Assembly: GCA_022777455.1 (NCBI GenBank)
Contig: JALFGI010000021.1
Coordinates: 1 to 25,056 of the forward strand
Length of the DNA: 25,056 bases
Direction: 5' to 3'
Origin: Clostridiales bacterium
GTDB taxonomy: Bacteria; Bacillota_A; Clostridia; Oscillospirales; Oscillospiraceae
Shown here: positions 21,968 through 25,056 of the stretch, in pieces
How the letters are laid out: the number at the start of each line of letters is the position of its first letter
How positions within the stretch are numbered: the stretch's first letter is position 1
Translations under genes and position numbers: made by a program
Notes under the pieces: model-generated
Told to the model about the DNA's origin: nothing
Seen by the model: the letters and a program-made list of their open reading frames with translations, nothing else
The model's database searches: none

Positions 21968-23029
21968 ATGCTGCCTGATTACATAAAAGACAAACTGAAA
22001 GAAGGCCCTGAACAAACGCTTGTTGTTGGGCCATTGGTTGAGCGCTTATTAAAAAACGGTTGGGCTTTTGAACAGATAGTTTTCGGAAAGAATGAGTGGA
22101 AAGTTCCCAAAACGCCCTCTGAAGCCTCAAAACGGGAAAAAGGTATTTCGTTTGACTATTTCCCGGTTGATATTGCGGTGTTTGAAAGCCCCGAAACGTG
22201 CGGCGATTATAGGCATATTTTGTTTGTCATTGAATGCAAGCAACCTGATATTGATGTTGGATTGCAGCAGCTTGAAACATATATGTCTTTGGAACCTCAT
22301 GTTAAATTAGGCATTTGGGCGAATAATGCCGACGTGTCCGCCCGTACTCTTTTTGTATATAAAGATGCAAAAGGGTTAAGCTATCCAAAAAAGAATACTG
22401 TCAAAGACATTCCTTTGATTGGAACGCCTTTAGTTCCGTCTGCCGTGAAATTGACATTTGACGATTTAATTGTTCCGGCAAAAGAGACGCTGTATAAATC
22501 ATTCTCTGAACTGCTTGATGTCGTGGTTGCACAGGACGGAAATGTTACGCGCCGTGAAGAACAGTTAGACCAATTATGTAATTTGATTCTGCTTAAACTG
22601 GACAGTGATAAGCAAGGAAAAATTGACCCGTCAACAGAAGTATATTTTCGTACATTTGCGACAGAAAGCGGAACAGGAAAATATATCAAGGATAAGTTCT
22701 CTGATTTTATTGAAGTCTACCCGGATATATTTGTAACTCAATCAGATCAAGAAATACGTTTTGATAATTCAACAATACATGAAGTTGTTGAACGTATTTC
22801 AAAATATAACTTTATTGATATAGGTGCTGATACAGTATCTATCGCATTTCAAGTTTTAAGAAGTGCTGCGCTAAAACAGGAAGAAGGACAGTATTTTACT
22901 CCAAAACAGGTTATTCAAGCCGCGATAAAGTTGATGGATTTGTCGCTTGATGATATAATCATAGAAATAATCATGCAGACTTTGATACAAGGAACAGGAA
23001 TAATTAAAAAGTGTGCCTTTGCGGTGTAA
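21968..23029 (+). CDS. restriction-type nuclease fused to a truncated N6-adenine methyltransferase
   Basis: Codes for 353 residues. The first part resembles the HsdR N-terminal nuclease domain (type I restriction R-subunit N-terminal): PVDIAVF (D68), FVIECKQ (E89, K91) and QQLETY make a PD-(D/E)xK site. From about residue 290 it turns into the start of an N6-adenine methyltransferase, AFQVLRSAALKQEEGQYFTP and KQVIQAAIKLMDLSLDDII. There the family should continue with motif I (DPACGTGGF-like), but the sequence changes to EIIMQTLIQGTG and stops. The gene is therefore cut before the SAM-binding core and cannot methylate; it is probably a pseudogene although the frame is open. ATG 21968 is favoured because GCGAGG lies 7 bases upstream; 21962 is too close. 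It is AT-rich compared with the left half of the window. Confidence 0.7.
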   Translation: MLPDYIKDKLKEGPEQTLVVGPLVERLLKNGWAFEQIVFGKNEWKVPKTPSEASKREKGISFDYFPVDIAVFESPETCGDYRHILFVIECKQPDIDVGLQQLETYMSLEPHVKLGIWANNADVSARTLFVYKDAKGLSYPKKNTVKDIPLIGTPLVPSAVKLTFDDLIVPAKETLYKSFSELLDVVVAQDGNVTRREEQLDQLCNLILLKLDSDKQGKIDPSTEVYFRTFATESGTGKYIKDKFSDFIEVYPDIFVTQSDQEIRFDNSTIHEVVERISKYNFIDIGADTVSIAFQVLRSAALKQEEGQYFTPKQVIQAAIKLMDLSLDDIIIEIIMQTLIQGTGIIKKCAFAV

Positions 23030-23051
23030 AAACAGTCGTTGCGGTGTAAAA
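23019..23051 (+). repeat. 13-base direct repeat at the truncated methyltransferase end
   Basis: TTGCGGTGTAAAA occurs at 23019-23031 and 23039-23051, separated by 7 bases. It lies at the point where the gene loses homology, so it may mark the deletion or insertion junction. Confidence 0.55.
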
Positions 23052-23072
23052 TCCGAGACGGCTGTTTTAATA
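23028..23072 (+). terminator. terminator after the restriction-type gene
   Basis: AAAACAGTCG (23029-23038) / CGGCTGTTTT (23059-23068) with one G-T pair, 20-base loop, then AATATTG. Confidence 0.6.
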
Positions 23073-23114
23073 TTGTGTAACTTACGCGAAATATGAAATA
23101 ATTATCGGATATAG

Positions 23115-23143
23115 TAGAAATTCACTTGCCATTGTGATATACT
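23115..23143 (+). promoter_or_regulatory. promoter of the zinc-ribbon/LURP operon
   Basis: TGATATACT (23135-23143) is an extended -10 (TGnTATACT) with TAGAAA (23115-23120) as a -35 at 17 bases. The leader of about 65 bases has no other feature I recognise. Confidence 0.55.
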
Positions 23144-23214
23144 TTAATATGTTAAATTATATCCATTTGCAGGTGACACTTGCTTTGGATTAATAATATG
23201 CGAGGGGTATGCTT

Positions 23215-23751
23215 ATGGGATTCTTGTTAAAAGCTCTGGGCGTTGGGTTGGCTGTCACCGGTGTCAAGAAAATCAAGAATAACATTGAAGAAGAAAGAAG
23301 GAGAAAAAACACCGTCTGCCGTTTTGACGGTGAAATCTCCAAGGAAGAATTCTATGTTATGGTTAAGCGCGGCGGAAAAGGAATCCGGCGCATTACCAGC
23401 CTATATGCAGAAGGTACGATGGTCTATGGTACCGTTCGTTCACAGAGCGGTATTTCTGATTGGTGCTTCCGTATCGATTTCAACGATTACGGAAAACTGA
23501 CTGGTGCATACTGGCTCTCTACAGATAACGACGATTCCGACATCCCTAAGATAGTTGCTGATCGTATTGCACAACAAATCAGCGATTACCCAGATTGTAT
23601 GGATGATGCTTTCGAGGATGAACTCTATCGCGAAGAAGTCCAAGAGGGACTGCGTGAACAAGCCGGGGCGTACTGCCCGTACTGTGGAAAACAAAACCAT
23701 AACGAGGACGCAAAGTTCTGTATGTATTGCGGAATGCGTTTCCGCGTCTAA
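23215..23751 (+). CDS. zinc-ribbon protein of unknown function
   Basis: A 178-residue protein I cannot name. The N-terminus is a short hydrophobic/amphipathic stretch, MGFLLKALGVGLAVTGVKKI, then a charged helix EEERRRKN, a central mixed domain (about 35-140) with WCFRIDFNDYGKLTGAYWLS, an acidic segment, and a C-terminal zinc ribbon (C154, C157, C169, C172; CPYCG...CMYCG). The start at 23215 has GAGGGG 7 bases upstream; ATG 23209 is too close to it. It is first in a three-gene operon with the LURP-one-related gene 18 bases on. The next gene begins with a similar MGFL..K.. amphipathic start, which suggests both associate with the membrane or with each other. Confidence 0.75.
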   Translation: MGFLLKALGVGLAVTGVKKIKNNIEEERRRKNTVCRFDGEISKEEFYVMVKRGGKGIRRITSLYAEGTMVYGTVRSQSGISDWCFRIDFNDYGKLTGAYWLSTDNDDSDIPKIVADRIAQQISDYPDCMDDAFEDELYREEVQEGLREQAGAYCPYCGKQNHNEDAKFCMYCGMRFRV

Positions 23752-23769
23752 CAATACGGAGGAAGAATT

Positions 23770-24372
23770 ATGGGCTTTTTAGGAAAGATGGTCGCAAAGG
23801 CTGTTGTAAAAAAAGCTGAAACTGCAGCCATATACGGCGTGGTCAGCCACATGGAAAATACACGCTCTGTTGATGCGCTTGTCAATAAAAGCACTGCAAA
23901 TTATATGCTCTTCATAAAGAAAAAAAGTATGTCCATCAAGCGCGGATTCACCGTCTACGATGAATTTGATAACAAAAAATACGTTGTGAAGACCGACGCG
24001 CTTACCTTCGGCTACCCTTGTATCAGACTGTATGACACGGAGGAGCATGAAATCGGAAAGGTAGAACTCACGTCAAAGACTGGCATGGGAACATACACTA
24101 TGTCCCTTGATGGGAAAAAACTTGGCACCCTTACCCGCAAAATGTCTGTTAAGATTAAATTGGATCTCAGTTTCAATGGCTGGCATCTGGATGGAAACCT
24201 TATGCAGAGTAATTTTGTTGTGACCGATAAAAACGGAAACCAGGTCATGAAGTTTAACGATGCTTTTTCTTCCAGAGACACTTATGTGTTGGAAATGAAT
24301 AATCGTGAGCACGAGATTCTGGGACTGCTGTTGGTAATGGCCGTTGAGATTGCCCTCCACGGAAACGACTGA
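23770..24372 (+). CDS. LURP-one-related (LOR) family protein
   Basis: A 200-residue protein with the LURP-one-related / tubby-like beta-barrel pattern. Repeating strands are seen in RGFTVYDEFDNKKYVVKTD, PCIRLYDTEEHEIGKVEL, TMSLDGKKLGTLTRKM, FNGWHLDGNLMQSNFVVTD and DTYVLEMN, ending in a hydrophobic helix LGLLLVMAVEIALH. The N-terminal 30 residues are amphipathic (MGFLGKMVAKAVVKKAETAA). Bacterial members have no firmly known biochemical role; the fold is related to phospholipid scramblases and tubby C-terminal domains, so a membrane-linked task is possible. CGGAGG lies about 8 bases before the start. It lies between two zinc-ribbon genes of the same operon. Confidence 0.75.
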   Translation: MGFLGKMVAKAVVKKAETAAIYGVVSHMENTRSVDALVNKSTANYMLFIKKKSMSIKRGFTVYDEFDNKKYVVKTDALTFGYPCIRLYDTEEHEIGKVELTSKTGMGTYTMSLDGKKLGTLTRKMSVKIKLDLSFNGWHLDGNLMQSNFVVTDKNGNQVMKFNDAFSSRDTYVLEMNNREHEILGLLLVMAVEIALHGND

Positions 24373-24394
24373 CACTTACATATGGGAGAAAAGC

Positions 24395-24979
24395 ATGGAA
24401 CTGAAATCATTATTTTGCCCTAACTGCGGTGCCAGCTTAGAGGTCGAGGACGGGCTTGATACTTTCTTTTGCAAATACTGCGGATATAAAATCCTGCTCC
24501 AGGGTCAAAGCAAAGCTGCTTATGATGCCAAAGTGCGGGTAAAGCATATGGAACACAAGGAACGGCTCCAGGATAAGCGGGATGCGCAGGAGCGCTATCG
24601 CATGGAGTTTAAGCAGAAGGACGAGAGGCGTACCCTGGCCATTGTCTTTGGTATTTTAGGTGCGATTATTGCGATGTGCCTCATTATCTCTGCTGTAGGT
24701 AACGCAGGAGCAAAAAAGCAGGACCGGGAACTCCAAGCTATTGTTGATCAAATTATGATCGACATTGAAAATGAAGATTTTGCCGCTGCATATGTCAAGG
24801 CCAACTCCCTGTATTGGGATGACAGCTGGACTTCTGAGGGTGAAGATAAATGGGACGCAACCCGCAAGGAAATCATCAAACAAATAGAAGAAGCCGAGAA
24901 GAAAGCCACTGGCTCAATCACAAACTCATCCAATGAGGACGAAGACGACGGCGGCAGTTTTTGGGATTGGTTCGGTTAA
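24395..24979 (+). CDS. zinc-ribbon membrane protein of unknown function
   Basis: A 194-residue protein with an N-terminal zinc ribbon (C8, C11, C26, C29; CPNCG...CKYCG), a long charged helix (about 42-78; likely coiled coil), one membrane segment (TLAIVFGILGAIIAMCLIIS, about 80-100) and an extracytoplasmic helical tail ending in an acidic stretch and GGSFWDWFG. The ribbon therefore lies in the cytoplasm. GGGAGAAA lies just upstream of ATG 24395, which is 22 bases after the LURP-one-related stop, so it is cotranscribed. The build (zinc ribbon, helix, membrane helix, outer domain) recalls gut Firmicutes stress or sensor-like proteins, but I cannot give a function. Confidence 0.75.
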   Translation: MELKSLFCPNCGASLEVEDGLDTFFCKYCGYKILLQGQSKAAYDAKVRVKHMEHKERLQDKRDAQERYRMEFKQKDERRTLAIVFGILGAIIAMCLIISAVGNAGAKKQDRELQAIVDQIMIDIENEDFAAAYVKANSLYWDDSWTSEGEDKWDATRKEIIKQIEEAEKKATGSITNSSNEDEDDGGSFWDWFG

Positions 24980-25005
24980 TTGGTGGATATGAGGAGATGT
25001 TAATC

Positions 25006-25014
25006 TGTTATAGT
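25006..25014 (+). promoter_or_regulatory. possible extended -10 promoter near the window end
   Basis: TGTTATAGT fits an extended -10 (TGnTATAAT-like) about 30 bases before the next start. No good -35 is seen. Confidence 0.35.
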
Positions 25015-25042
25015 GAAGTAACCAGGAAAGGAGCACATCAAC

Positions 25043-25056
25043 ATGAGCAATGCATT
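25043..25056 (+). CDS. start of an unidentified gene, cut by window end
   Basis: ATG 25043 with AAAGGAG (25027-25033) 9 bases upstream opens a frame reading MSNA before the window ends. Identity cannot be told. Confidence 0.55.

Noticed and set aside
1..25056. CRISPR array
   Set aside because: No evenly spaced short direct repeats were found; the repeats seen are long palindromes or single duplications.

Overview
The window looks like chromosome from a gut-type, low-GC-phylum but GC-moderate Clostridia (Oscillospirales/Ruminococcaceae-like). This is inferred from consensus sigma-A promoters, AGGAGG-type ribosome binding sites, long palindromic intergenic repeats, and gene content: GH65 phosphorylases, a LacI regulator and a TOTE-type primase/helicase. 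No 16S or other taxonomic marker is present, so the placement is soft.

Layout. 1-738: 3' part of homoserine kinase. 739-1175: two MITE-like palindromic repeats and a terminator. 1176-1934 (-): TauE/SafE-type transporter. 1950-2330: a third palindromic repeat. 2392-2768: tRNA-Gly(TCC), tRNA-Arg(TCT) and tRNA-His(GTG), with a 25-bp copy of the tRNA-Arg 3' end between Arg and His that looks like an integration scar. About 3000-3834: decayed C-terminal half of PTS enzyme I.

4049-16445 is the functional core: a carbohydrate-use locus. It encodes a membrane-anchored beta-helix glycoside hydrolase, a membrane-anchored discoidin domain protein, a LacI repressor, an ABC sugar importer (binding protein and two permeases, no ATPase), two different GH65 phosphorylases and beta-phosphoglucomutase. 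The logic is: cut an alpha-glucan outside the cell, import the oligosaccharides, split them with phosphate to beta-glucose 1-phosphate, and convert that to glucose 6-phosphate. Copies of a GTTTAACGTTAAAC-like palindrome lie at all three transcription starts of the locus (two copies at the importer), which defines a local LacI regulon. A relic of a QueG-like iron-sulfur protein sits inside the locus.

16629-25056 is an accessory, scarred region. It holds a broken XRE/DUF5680 gene, a 961-residue primase-helicase-PLD protein (TOTE conflict-system type), a serine recombinase lacking its catalytic domain, and an AT-rich restriction-type gene cut off just before methyltransferase motif I. It ends with a compact three-gene operon (zinc ribbon protein, LURP-one-related protein, zinc ribbon membrane protein) and the first codons of another gene. 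At least five broken genes in one window suggest repeated insertion and deletion, especially next to the tRNAs and near the recombinase.
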